Of a stretch of DNA of 64,000 nucleotides, positions 32,778 through 44,132 are shown piece by piece. Positions within the stretch are counted from its first letter, which is position 1; every line of letters starts with the position of its first letter. The stretch covers positions 17,670,001 to 17,734,000 of the forward strand of contig CM060734.1 of the NCBI GenBank assembly GCA_030704615.1, given 5' to 3'. Under the pieces are notes generated by a model. That model saw nothing but the letters and a program-made list of their open reading frames with translations. It was not told where the DNA came from and ran no database searches. The DNA comes from Takakia lepidozioides (Eukaryota > Streptophyta > Takakiopsida > Takakiales > Takakiaceae). Both the position numbers and the translations under genes were made by a program.

Positions 32778-34214
32778 TTGAGTGTCAACACGGAGGTGCC
32801 ACTAGTTGCTGGGGACAGTGCCGGTTCGAGCACTAGCGATACTAGTGGGTACACGAGACGAGGTGTGCGGTTTAGGCCACCTTCACCTCCTGTGTCTTCC
32901 ACGGAAGGTTCTGATTCGGATTGTGAATCAGGAGGACTCATACCGGCGGTGCAAGTTGTTTCTTTGCCATTGTTGTGGGACACAATGGAGGAGATGTATG
33001 GAGCTACCAAGGGGCCACGAAGGTACTCTGGGGCGGTGGGCACCATCGAGTTGGATGATTTTATCCAAGAGTTTGATAGTTGGTGTGATTTGCAGCAAAT
33101 GCGCAATCCACAACTATTTACGCCTTTCATGGCATGGAAGGGGCTGTTTCAGCACCTTGAGGGGCCGCCTATGGATGATTACCATGAGTTCAGGCGGGGG
33201 CATGAGGTTGAGATCGAGGAGTGGAGGATGTACTGGTCACCCGACTATGTCTCCATCACTAGGGGCACTAGAGCCACGAGGGCAGTGGCTACACCTGCCA
33301 CTGCACCGGCAGCTTCAGCAAGTAGCAGTGGGACTGGTGGTACAGTAGCTACGACGTCCACCCAAGCCACTACCGCACCAGCACTAGCACCCGTGCCTGC
33401 CTTCAACCCTGTTGTGGAGTTCTTCGAAGAGTTGAGAGGGAACTACCAAGGGGTGAGGACAGAGAAGTTGCGGAGCTTGCAAGAGTTCCAACGGAAGCCG
33501 ACCGAGAGCTTGAGGGAGGCTTTCACTCGCATGAGGCGCTTGATAAATGTAACCCAAGGGGTTATGGAAGCTCAGGCAGTCCAATTCTGGTATGGGATAT
33601 TGGACAAGGAGCTGAGGAGAAGGGTGCGGGATGCAACTCTCCTACAAGCGGCCCAACCCACCTTAGCAAATGTGTTTTTGCTGGCAGAGCGGATAGAGCT
33701 CAACATGGTGGAGGAACGAGTGGTCATGGTGGGATTTGCTAAGGAGACACCACGGGGTAGTGGCGCTCCTAGCCAACCACTACCTCAACGTGCTCAAGGC
33801 AACAAGGGGGCTCAGGTGAAGCTCAGGGAAGGGCAGAGAGGACCTCAGATGCAGGGGTCTCTCCCTTCATTTGCTGGCCAACAACGGGCGGATGTGGTGT
33901 GCTGGACATGTGGAGGACCCCATGTCAAGAAGGATTGCCCAGAGGCAAAGGGTCGGCACATGCACAGCCTGCACAGTTGCAGTGTGGGCATTGTGGCAAG
34001 CACGGGCATGGAGAGGCCCAGTGTTATGGTTTGCATCCTGAGTTGCGCCCAGGCCAGTTCCAAGGGAACAATGGTGGCCGGGGGCAAGGTGGAGCAGCCC
34101 AGAGAGGACGAGGTGGCCAGCCACGAGGTGCAGGCCAAGGGCAAGCTCAACGTGGCCAAGGACGCGGAGGTCAGGGTGTTGACCAAGGCATGGCCAACCG
34201 GCTTCAGCAGCTAG
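32778..34214 (+). CDS. Gag of MTase retrotransposon
   Basis: About 478 codons, no ATG at the start; the first in-frame Met is near 32985, so the true start is lost or upstream. It has a disordered Ser-rich N-terminus, a capsid-like helical region (DDFIQEFDSWCDLQQ; TESLREAFTRMRRLI; VQFWYGILDKELRRRV), and at 33900-33938 a zinc knuckle CWTCGGPHVKKDC that is one residue short of the usual CCHC spacing. The frame stays open after the knuckle to 34214, but the family-like sequence continues in the -1 frame from about 33953. Gag would package the RNA. Confidence 0.8.
   Translation: MSVNTEVPLVAGDSAGSSTSDTSGYTRRGVRFRPPSPPVSSTEGSDSDCESGGLIPAVQVVSLPLLWDTMEEMYGATKGPRRYSGAVGTIELDDFIQEFDSWCDLQQMRNPQLFTPFMAWKGLFQHLEGPPMDDYHEFRRGHEVEIEEWRMYWSPDYVSITRGTRATRAVATPATAPAASASSSGTGGTVATTSTQATTAPALAPVPAFNPVVEFFEELRGNYQGVRTEKLRSLQEFQRKPTESLREAFTRMRRLINVTQGVMEAQAVQFWYGILDKELRRRVRDATLLQAAQPTLANVFLLAERIELNMVEERVVMVGFAKETPRGSGAPSQPLPQRAQGNKGAQVKLREGQRGPQMQGSLPSFAGQQRADVVCWTCGGPHVKKDCPEAKGRHMHSLHSCSVGIVASTGMERPSVMVCILSCAQASSKGTMVAGGKVEQPREDEVASHEVQAKGKLNVAKDAEVRVLTKAWPTGFSS
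33947..33953 (+). promoter_or_regulatory. Candidate -1 ribosomal frameshift heptamer
   Basis: AAAGGGT sits in phase with Gag as A AAG GGT, fitting X XXY YYZ. A -1 slip here gives a product continuing from the first zinc knuckle to the second. A simple one-base insertion in the G run would look the same. Confidence 0.3.
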
Positions 34215-36813
34215 AGCAGAGGCTCGCTGCCATGGCTACAGCTCAGGTGGTACCGGCTCTAAGGCCGGATGGTCCACCTCCTGCTCCTGAGGGAGGAGAT
34301 ATGGGAGGCATGGGATTCATGTGTGGAGCAGCACTACCACTAGTGCAGGTGGAGTCTGCTGCAGCCGTGACTCGAGGAGCAGCACGAGTTCCTGAGCCAC
34401 GAGGTGTAGAGGTGGAGTTGGATCCACAGCGTGGGGAGGCAAGCCGTCAGGCTAGGCTTCCTCAGTCATTCACATTGGCGGAGACAGTGTCGACGCCATC
34501 CATGGTACCTAGTTCTCGTCCGACTGTTACCGAGGCGGAGGTTACTATGCCATTGGGGAGAGCTACACGGGTAACACCACTACCTAGTGTTGCCAAGGCT
34601 ACAACAGCTAGTGTGCTGCTAGGAGCGGCCACATCTGTATGCCAGGCTCCATTGTTCTCGGCTACCATGATTGTGACGCCGGGGGTAAGACCAGCTGAGG
34701 TGTTCAGGCTGGCAGCTACACTCTGTGAGAGTGGGGAAGTTACTTCATCTTCTGCGGAGATGGTGGGAGGTGTAGTGCCGGAGGGATCCTCGGATTTGAG
34801 GGTCAAGACTGCCACGGCGGCGCCATGGCAAGCTGCAGCTGCCAGGTTGATGGAGCTGCCAGCTAGGCCAGCCATTGAGCGCGCCATGGTGACACCTGGA
34901 GTTGTCATGTTAGACAACCAGGATGGCATTTTCTGTTTGAGTGGACCGGCAGGCAAGAGGTACCGGCCACTGCGGGTCTTGTTGGACTCGGGAGCTCAGC
35001 CATTGATGTTGGGTAGAGCTGCTATTGCAGGCTTGGGCCTCACGGAGGCGGATATGGAGCCTTGTCCTTTCCAGATACAGACGTCTTTGGGAGGATCGGA
35101 GCAGGCTCGGGGCATGACACGGCGTGAGTTGGCTATCAGACTACGGCCGGATCACCCTACAGATGGCTCAGTGATGCGAGCCAAGGCCATTGTGACAGAC
35201 GCAGTCTCATACGATGTCCTGGTTGGTGGGGTAGTGTTGTACCCCATGGGCTTCACCCTGGATTTTTGGGAGGAGTCAGCTTCCTATAGGCCTGCATGGC
35301 AGTCAGGGGAGGGCCGGCGTGTGCAGCTCCCTGTGACGTTCATAGGAGGAGTTGCGGTTGCCCAGCGAGGCAAGATGCCGACACTAGCAGCATTCACAGC
35401 GGCAGTGAGTTGGCCTAGAGAGTTACTTGAGGGCAATGCTCATTCAGAGGATGTACCACCTCCGGGAGAGCAGGATGACATGTATGGTATGGCGGAGTTG
35501 CCTACCATGGTTGCTCAGACTCCATTGTGGGGCACGAGCAAGGATTTGCAGCGGGATGCTGATCGACGGGTGCAACAAGCCTGGGTGGAGGCTTTTGTAC
35601 CGTCAGGAGAGGAGGAGAGTGTGGGGATTGCACCAAGACCATCTCAATTGTCTCCATTGGACACCACACCTATTGTGTGGCAGTATCCGGATGAACGCAT
35701 TTGTCTTCTGGACTTGTTTGGCGGGATCAGCACTGGATTGGCTGCTGTGTTACAAGCAGGTGTACGAGTTTGGCGTTACCTGTATGTGGAGAGGGATGAG
35801 ACTGCACGACGCGTTTCACTTCGCCATGTTGCTCAGTTGGTGCAGCGGTACCCTGAGTTGTTGTCGGTGTCTGCAATTCGTGGATATCAGCAGGCCTTGC
35901 CCGCAGACATTTCGTTGCTGGGGGCGCAGGATTTGGAGCGGGTTGGCTCCATTGATCTGGTAGTGGCAGGTTGGCCCTGCCAAGGGCATTCATCAGCCGG
36001 GCATGGCAATGGATTGCGAGACTCGAGGTCGGGTTTGTTTTGGGAGATGGTGCGGGTTTTGCGCCACTTGCAGCTTCATCAAGCTGTATCTCCAGCATAC
36101 ATCTTGGAGAATGTGCCACTGATGGGCGATTCTCGGGCCAGGGTGATGGCCAGTGTGCATCAAGTCCGGTCATGGCTTGGGTCAGCAGTGTTGCTAGATG
36201 CAGCTACAGTGGGGTCACGGGCTCATTGTCCACGGCTATGGTGGACTAACTTGATGCCACCCGCACTGCTCAAGCGTGCATTTGATGGGGTGCAGCGGCC
36301 AGCACATCTCATAGTGGATAACATTCTGGACACAGGGAGGCAGTCTCAACGTGTGAGACACGATGACCGTTCGCCTTTGGCAGTGGTCAACAAGGTGGGT
36401 CAACCACGAGCAGCATTACCTACACTGCTCAGCTTCCCAGGATCGCATGCTTTCCGGGATAGTGGACCTGGCCTCCTGTGGGATGCTCAGTTGTAGCAGT
36501 TAGTGGAGCCTAATGCTGACGAGCGTGAGCGGGCAATGGGTTTTATCACTGGAACCACGGCGGTGTCGTCTCTTTCTGAGGCATCACGTCGTCAAGTGTT
36601 GGGGCAAGCAATGGATTCCAATTGCTTGACCTGGATTATCAGCTTGGCTCTGGCTGAGCAACGCAGAGTGCGGAGTACACTTCCCTCAATGGTCTCTCTG
36701 CCTACCGAGACGGTACAGGCAGTGAGGGGGGGCGAGCATGTGAGGACCACGGGGTGCATGCATCCATGGCACACGTGGGAGGTGCTCGAGGTTCAGAGGG
36801 AGTTGGCAGCCAA
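33953..36813 (+). pseudogene. Zinc knuckle, protease and DNMT3-like methyltransferase of copy 2
   Basis: The -1 frame relative to Gag, open to 36496. It holds CCHC knuckle CGHCGKHGHGEAQC (33983-34024), an RGG/Gln-rich segment, a long linker, the protease with DSG at 34985-34993, and the MTase: DLFGG at 35711, PCQ with Cys at 35978-35980, ENV at 36107-36115. CAG is mutated to TAG at 36494-36496, and motif X (RRQVLGQA) follows in the same frame. In motif VIII, AHRPRLWW of copy 1 is AHCPRLWW here, a C-to-T change at a CpG. Order Gag, PR, MTase in one polyprotein shows that MTase is an element gene. Confidence 0.9.
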
Positions 36814-37449
36814 TTCGATTAATGTCATACTCGTCCGAGACCTGTAAACATCTTCTGCAGTCAAGTCTCCTAGCATACAGTCTAAGAATTGCAGAAGAAA
36901 AATGAGGCAGGTTTCGTTGCTCGATCAGCTGGCGAATCCCGATAGCACGAAGCTCTCACTGGTGGCTGGGTTGCCTACGTGGCCTGATGCTGCGAGATGG
37001 CAATCTCCTCATGTAGACGCATCTGCTTCCTCCCCTTCGGCATTGGCCTACGTCCGAAGTATAATTTTCGGAGCTTGCAACGATGTCTCTTCTCTGGTGC
37101 ACGCACTCCCTCCCTCTCAGGTTCGAGCATAAGAAGAAAAGAGACAGGGAAAAGGGGTGAAGAGTGCAGATGGAAAGGGCGCGAGAGGGGTGACTGAGGA
37201 GACACGACAAAAGCAGATGAAACGGCGGTGATGCAGCACTTGGGTTCGAAAGGGTTGGAGGAAAGTGTCTCCTCGTGGACTTTGCGTCATTACGAAATTC
37301 GAATCATTCAGGATACGCCTGCCGTCCGAAAAACAAACATCATTATCCAACGGTCAGGCCGCGCCGCCTCATGCCACTTCAGTCAGATAGAGTGCAGACA
37401 TGTGCCGCAATTCCGTTGCTCCACGTGTTCAAATTTGGAGTTGGAGTGA
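36814..37449. other. No gene seen between MTase element and palindrome array
   Basis: Begins at the truncation point of copy 2. Short overlapping frames only. Possibly the outer end of the SWIM-transposase element to the right. Confidence 0.3.
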
Positions 37450-39332
37450 AAATGCAAATGCGGCGCTGCATTTCCGTTAAGTACCATCACGAAGCTACAC
37501 ATCCGTGCTTGTTGGAAGAAAATGCGGCACCGCATTTCCGTTCCACCTTCACATACCTTAGTTGTTGAACGGAAATACGGTGCCGCATTTCCGTCCCATA
37601 GCTCCATGTATGAGATACAAAAGGGAAATGCGGCGCCGCATTTCCGTTCTGGAATGTCGAAACGTGCGATCCGGACGGAAATGCGGCACAACATTTCAGT
37701 TCCCGTGGTTCATGATTTTCAATCTGAACGGAAATGCGGTACCGCATTTCCGTTCCCCCTTCACATACCTTCGTTGATGAACGGAAATGCCGTGCCACAT
37801 TTCCGTTCGGGAAAGTATAGAGGTCTCAGTTGAACGGAAATGCGGTGCCGCATTTCCGGTCTGGAAAGTTTGAAGGTCTCACATAAATGGAAATGCGGCA
37901 TCGCATTTCCGTCCCACAGCTCAAGGCCTCATATACAAAACGGAAATGCGGCGCCGCATTTCCGTTCTAGAATGTCGGAAGTTGCGACGCATTTCTGTTT
38001 CTGCTATTGACGATTTTCAATCAGAACGGAAATGCGGTACCGCATTACCGTTCTGTAGAGTATTAAGGTCTGACCCCTGGAGGAAATGCGGTGCCGCATT
38101 TTCGTTCCAAAGCTCTATGCCTCACAAACAAAACGGAAATGCGGCGCCGTATTTCCGTTTTGGAATGTCGGAAGGTGCGACTCCGACGGAAATGCTGTAC
38201 CACATTTCAGTTCCGATGTTTCACGATTTTTCATAAGAACGGAAATGCGGTGCCGCATTTCCATTCTGGAGAGTATGAAGGTCTCACCCGGGCGGAAATG
38301 CGGTGCCGCATTTCCGTTCTAGCTTGTGAGGGAGGTGCGACTCGGATGGAAATGCGCTGCCGCATTTCAGTTCCGATGGTTCACGATTTACAGTCAGAAC
38401 GGAAATGTGGTACCTCATTTCCGTTCTGGATAGTCTGAATGTCTGAAGCGGTCGGAATTGCGCTGTCTCAAGCGATCGGAATTGCACTCGGCTCCATGCA
38501 TCAGATACAAAACGGAAATGCGGCGCCGCATTTCCGTTCTGGAATGTCGGAAAGTGCCACTCGGACGGAAATGCGGTGCCGCATTTCTGTTCCTGTTGTT
38601 CATAATTCTCAATCAGAACGGAAATGCGGTACCGCATTTCCGTTACACCTTCACATACCGTGCTTGCTGGATGGAAATGCGTTACCGCATTTCCGTTCTG
38701 GAGAGTATGAAGGTCTCACCCGGGCGGAAATGCGGTGCCGCATTTCCGTTCTGGAATGTCGGAAAGTGCGACTCGGACGGAAATGCGGTGCCGCATTTCT
38801 TTTCCCTTTGTTCATGATTCTCAATCAGAACGGAAATGCGGTACCGCATTTCCGTTCCACCTTCACATACCGTGCTTGCTGGATGGAAATGCGTTACCGC
38901 ATTTCCGTTCTGGAGAGTATGAAGGTCTCACCCGGGCGGAAATGCGGTGCCGCATTTCCGTTATGGAATGTCGGAAAGTACGACTCGGACGGAAATGCGG
39001 TGCCGCATTTCCGTTATGGAATGTCGGAAAGTACGACTCGGACGGAAATGCGGTGCCGCATTTCTTTTCCCTTTGTTCATGATTCTCAATCAGAACGGAA
39101 ATGCGGTACCGCATTTCCGTTCCACCTTCACATACCGTGCTTGCTGGATGGAAATGCGTTACCGCATTTCCGTTCTAGAGAGTGTAATGGTTTTGCCCAG
39201 ACGGAAACTTGGTGCCGCATTTCCGTCGCTCTGGTGCATGACCAAGACGCAATACGGAAATGCGGCTACGTATTTCCGTCTAGCAGCAATCGAAAGAATC
39301 AGTCCGGACGGAAATCTGAAACCTAATTTCCG
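37450..39332. repeat. Palindromic minisatellite, about 35 copies, 53-bp period
   Basis: Each unit carries a near-perfect palindrome ACGGAAATGCGG then CCGCATTTCCGT, with two variable centre bases (GC, TA, TG, CA), separated by 25-28 bp spacers. Spacers are not unique: about five kinds recur in fixed order (for example GGAATGTCGGAAAGT, TTCATGATTCTCAATCAG, CTTCACATACC, GAGAGTATGAAGG), giving a higher-order unit of four palindromes, about 212 bp, in the right half. One unit near 38990 is duplicated at 39042. The array lies directly before the transposase gene at 39510 and isolated copies lie after it. Long frames here are repeat artefacts. Confidence 0.95.
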
Positions 39333-39509
39333 CATGCTGAACCTGAATGGGTTGCATTGTTCCGAAACAACAGAATTGCGGCCAGTCTTGATGAGCACAA
39401 CTAGGTTGTCTGACCGTTTTAACTAACAGTCCTGGCACTTGTCAGTGCGAACGCTCCTGTCCGTACCGAGAATACTGCTGGATCCACCCTCAGGAGAAAC
39501 TGTGAGGAG

Positions 39510-42500
39510 ATGTTATTTCGTCACCGATTCGGCCATCATTGTCTAACTTACTGGCTATGGAATCACACCTCCCACCTTCATGCATGTAGCTTGAAACTAT
39601 ACTTTACACTTCAATGTGCGACTTCCAATCGTCGATGGACTCCGCATGGTGCCTGTGAGCCTTCGTCTGTCGCTATACTGAACCTCGCACTTGCCAACTT
39701 CGTGCGGTGTTCGATGGCTCCGAATTCCTACGCTATAGTTTGCTGTCCTCCGCAACTTGGGAGAGCCTGGATCCCAAACGAGGGAGGAATTTGCAGAGTG
39801 ACTGAAACTTACCTTTGTTCTAAATTCAAGCTGAAACCGGGCTCAGTTTACTTGGAAGAAGAAAGGAAGGATGTTCCTGGACAGGTTGACGAGACCATTG
39901 TCGTGCTAGGTAACGACGGAGGTTGCGGAATCGAATGGCACGTACCCCCATCAGACACCATCCTATACCGAGCTGTGGGAATGCCCATTCCCTTTCCAAA
40001 TCGGTCGCTGCCCACACCATCCACAAAGGAGTCCAGAAACCGACAGGCGGCCACTGCCAACAGAGAGGTATGCAACGATAATAATTCCCGACCTGGACCG
40101 TCAAGACCCTCCATAGCTTCTCGTGTGGACGTATTCGACATTTCCGACGATGAAGATGAGTACATTGAGGTCCCCATGTCCTCCACACGGTCATTCAAAT
40201 CCAACATGGACGTCTCTGCAGGTGCTACGCAAGTACTCTCGAGCATAACTCCAACCCGGTCCATTGTGCAGCTCCTACGGCAGCATCACCTGGATGGTTC
40301 TCGCTCCGAGCTGGCTGCTCTCGACTATGCCAAATTTCCGGTCAGGAAGGTAACGTATCTGCCTCCCGAAGTCGATGGCAATGTCATCTTTGAGTTTCCA
40401 CCTGTCACTTCCTCAAACAAAGCCTCAGGGATGTTAACAGACATGGATCGAAAGCATGACGGACACCCCTGGTGTGTGACGAAGACCAGTAGCACGAAAA
40501 TTGCTGATGGTGTTCGTGTACGATACATCCTCTGTGCGGGGAAGCTGAGGTGCCTGAATCCCGCCTGCTTCCACTTTCTTTCCAAAGGAGGGCGGAGAAA
40601 CGAGACGGATTGGACTGGCACAACGCATCATCCATTCATTGTCTCCAGCCAAGCTCCTGTGGGTACTTTCAAGTGCGCATATTGCAAAGAACCACCGACG
40701 TGCATGTCCATGTGCAGAGCCAAGCAATATTACGTAATCCATTTGCTCCTGGACTTGACTAGAGCTTGCATATACGTTGGGGTCCACTGCCACCCCTTGG
40801 CGAGAGGCAACATGCGTGAGGTTGTGCAGGAAGCACACGACATCATAAAAGAGGAGGTGAAATTGAGCCCCGGAGCAAGACCAAAGCAGATTCAGCTGAA
40901 GGCAGCCCACAAGATTGCTCTTGGAAAAATCATGTCTGAAGATGGTTCAGACCGAGTGCCCTTGAACGAAAAGGAGATGCTTGACCTGTTGGAGTCCGTC
41001 TCGCACGTTTGTAGTCCGAATGTGCGGAATCACATCGTATCTTGCAAGCAGGAGTTCGGCCGGGGGTCAGACATGCACTCAATCCTGGAGGTGAAACGAA
41101 TGACTGGATATGACTACATCCAAGGTAGCAGGTTTCCAGGGCAAGGCAGCGAATCCGATCGTTGTTACATTTTTAAAATGTCGACGTGTGGGCCTGGGAG
41201 TGGAGTCGACTTGGTCACTCGCATGACAACTGGAAACCTGTCGAATGCTTGGGTGATGTTTGATCACATCAAGCGAATTACAAACCATCAGTGGGTGACT
41301 ATGGGTGCGCATGTTTATGACTATCACTCCAAGAGGCTCATGACGATTGCAATCTGCGAGATGAAAGGGGAGGACACACAGTCGGAGATGCATCTGTGGG
41401 AGGGCATAAACGAGCAGATGGCAAGGGCGGGATTGCCAGAGCCCAATTTCAGGGGATTCATGGCAGACAACGCTCAGGCCAACTGGGCAGCGGTGCGGCG
41501 TGTGTACGGTGAGGACCCCAATGTTCCAATGGAGGGGAAAGAGAGATCCTGTGGATTCCATTGGATGCAGAGTCTATCACACTACACTACCAAATTTGTT
41601 GCTAGCTCATTCCAGGCTGAACACCGTGTCCTTTGTACGGCGTGGAAGGATGCACCCACATTTGATGACGCGGAGGTTAAGTTTGTCATCATTGAGGCTT
41701 GGTGGAACACATCAGGTGCAGTGGAGACAACCAATCTGGGAGCCTTGCACAGCTGGTTGGGGTGGTGGCATTTCCGGTATCGACAGTTCGGACAGTACAT
41801 GCGGGAGGTATGATCCTGTCATTTTCGTGCAATTGTCTTTCTATTACGGACCTTTCCATTGGTTCCTCACCATTGTCTGTGTCCTTGTAGGAGCGGTGCT
41901 TGGATTCCGACACGGACATGCCGAACACGAATATGGCAGAATCAGTGCACTCCTCCTGGAGAGCGTCTTCTGCCGCACATCTGGTGGATGTAGTGACGGC
42001 CACAACGGAGGACATCGACCGAGCAATCATGCAGCAAGCCACGTACTACAAGTTCCTGAGCGGGAAACAATGGGGCTTTGGGTCGGACAGGGAGGAATTG
42101 TTGGTACGAACAGCTTCAAGGTTGAAGAATCCACTAAAATGGGCGACAGCATTGCGAGAGAAGATCAAAGGGACGCCTCTGCACTGCAGAGATGAACACC
42201 TAGAGGGGGACGTCCGTACTCGCCCTGTGAGGCGGAGGATTGAAGAGGAACCCGGGTGCGAAGAGGATTCCTGGAGATCCGACAGGAACACTCGGACAGC
42301 ACCTCGAGGTCGCGTCATGTTGCCGCACAATGTGTCTTCCAGCAGTGGAAGCCCAAGAAATTCCAGATCGCCATCGCCTTCAAGCGGGGATTCTGTGCGA
42401 GAAATTCCCACCGCTCGCTTGCCCCAGATTCCGTCCGCTGTTATGCAGTATGGCCAAGCCATTGTGGAGACGACTGTGTCTGCGTCACAGTGGAGAATTG

Positions 42501-43321
42501 CTCGCACAAAGCCGTCGTTTCGAGGCAGGTGTTCCACAATTCGAGTGGATACACGGCAACGTTGTTTAGAGATGATAAGGAGGAATCCAGATAGGGCTGT
42601 CCCTGCTCCTACTTTTACAGGAAGATTTGTCCATGGAAAGTTTGCGGAGGCGACAACCACCCAGTTCTGGTTCTGCAGGCACGACATTATGATTTGCGTG
42701 TATGAAAAGCCCAAGTATGACATACAAACAATGCTAGAGGCTCCCCCGGTGTGGCCGGTGGAACTAGGCTGCGATTTGAGTCAGGTTGAGGCCGACGCCT
42801 TTACCGCCGCAGGATTTCCGATGGTGCAGCGCACTGACGTCCCCAGACAACCATTTCCTCTTCCACAGCCTCCACCACCGACCCCTGTGAGAGCAAGAAC
42901 AATGGGACCCGACAGCTCTAAGCATCCTACACACCGTTGGGGGAAACCGAAGAGGCGGCGACCTCCCTCAAAAGTGAACGAGACGAGGATGGGGAATGCA
43001 CTTCGGATGAACTGTACAATCCAGAGCTCGACAGAAGTGCCCCCACCAGGCTTCGGGCGTGTGTATCAGATGGCCACTGCAGGCTCAGCTGTTCGCAATG
43101 AGGTGTACACCATCACCATTTCAGAATTACCCACCTGCAATTGCACCAACTTTCAGATCATGGTGAACAAGGGGGCATCATACTGCCCTTGCAAGCATCT
43201 GTACTACGTGTACCTAAAGAGACTCCGGTGTAATTCCACAACTCATCACTTCATACATGCACCAGGGTTGAGCCCCCAAGAGGTGCACACTCTTCTGAAT
43301 ATGGATCCAGGGGACCAGTGA
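39510..43321 (+). CDS. MULE-like DDE transposase with SWIM zinc finger, two exons
   Basis: Exons 39510-41807 and 41891-43321 join in phase 0 across an 83-bp intron with GT (41808) and AG (41890) borders, giving about 1242 residues with no internal stop. ATG at 39510; a second in-frame Met at 39714 could be the start. A Cys/His-rich N-terminal region (LRCLNPACFHF, FKCAYCKEPP) may bind DNA. DDE-like core: VYDYHSKRLMTIAICEM, FMADNAQANWAAV, CGFHWMQSL, and after the intron TNMAESVHSSW, which supplies the Glu in the way MULE transposases do. A SWIM finger near the C-terminus (CNCTNF..YCPCKHLYYV). Flanked by palindrome arrays, as an autonomous transposon would be. MULE assignment is by motif only. 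Confidence 0.8.
41808..41890 (+). other. Intron of the SWIM transposase
   Basis: GTATGATCC at the donor, TTGTCCTTGTAG at the acceptor. Phase 0. It lies between the second catalytic Asp region and the Glu region. Confidence 0.85.
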
Positions 43322-44119
43322 GCTTGGTTTGCGGTCCCAACACAATGGTACGCCCATCCTTTTCGGATAGTAGAACTGTACTGCTGCAAGTAGCTCTGAC
43401 TCTGGCCACAGAAAGGTCCGACTTATGTCTTGCTTACCAGTAACATGTTTTGCTCGAACGTCGATAATACTATGTCATTCACTCGTGTTTCCACGTGCAT
43501 GTATTTTTGTGTGTTGGAGGGTTCCTGTTTTTCAGCTCTCCCAAACTTTGCTTTCCTCATTCGACCCCCGGCAAGGAAATGCGGCGCCGCATTTCCAAGT
43601 AACGTCGTAGGTACTGGTAGATGCGGCAGTCAGCAACACCAAACCGCCCAGAAATTTCGCACGTGCGAACCCTAATGCGGCACCGCATTTCCTAGTTCAC
43701 TTGCAAAACTTTCCCGCCGAATACTGGAAGATGATAGAATTGTGCAGACTCTATTGGTTCAGTCGCGGCAAAAGGGTCAGCTTCATTTCAATGTTAAGGC
43801 ATGTAAAACCGCGGAATACTCTATACAGGCCAGTATGCGACGTCTTTTTGCCGTGGTATACTGGATTTCTTGTTGCACGGTCACTCATTTCCATGAGCGG
43901 ATCTAAAAAACCATGAGCGGAGTTGTTACTGACGACATATCTTTGCCGCATTACAGGATCCGTAACTTCCAAAAACGGCAAGGTCAAATATAAAACTATT
44001 ATTTTAATACTTGTTTAATCTGCCGCATTTCCAAATTTGAAGGAGTCCGCTCATGAAATCCGCGTGTCTTAGACTTCGGCTCACCGCTTATGCGGCTCAT
44101 GCGGCTCATGGCTCATGGC
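43322..44119. repeat. Right flank of SWIM transposon with isolated palindrome copies
   Basis: No gene. GGAAATGCGGCGCCGCATTT occurs near 43576, a shorter AATGCGGCACCGCATTTCC near 43673, and a half-copy TGCCGCATTTCCAAA near 44022, the same palindrome as the large left array. 44085-44125 is a run of GCTCATG-type repeats at the border with the next element. Confidence 0.75.
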
Positions 44120-44132
44120 TCATGGTTTCTGC

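Larger units (their letters stand above)
32778..36813 (+). mobile_element. MTase-bearing Ty3/gypsy retrotransposon, copy 2 (3'-truncated)
   Basis: Second copy of the element at 1-5450, including Gag, zinc knuckles, protease and methyltransferase. Similarity with copy 1 runs from 34884 (matching window base 15) to 36813 (matching 1940) and stops sharply there, so RT, integrase and PHD are missing. Copies differ by scattered substitutions and a few indels, so they are old but clearly the same family. Confidence 0.9.

Noticed and set aside
38439-39326. Long open frame (295 codons) within the palindrome array
   Set aside because: It is the translation of tandem repeats, with similar frames open on both strands; no start context and no domain.
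37450-39332. CRISPR-like array of regular palindromic repeats
   Set aside because: Spacers are not unique but cycle among about five related sequences, repeats are themselves full palindromes, introns and plant transposons surround it, and no cas gene is present.
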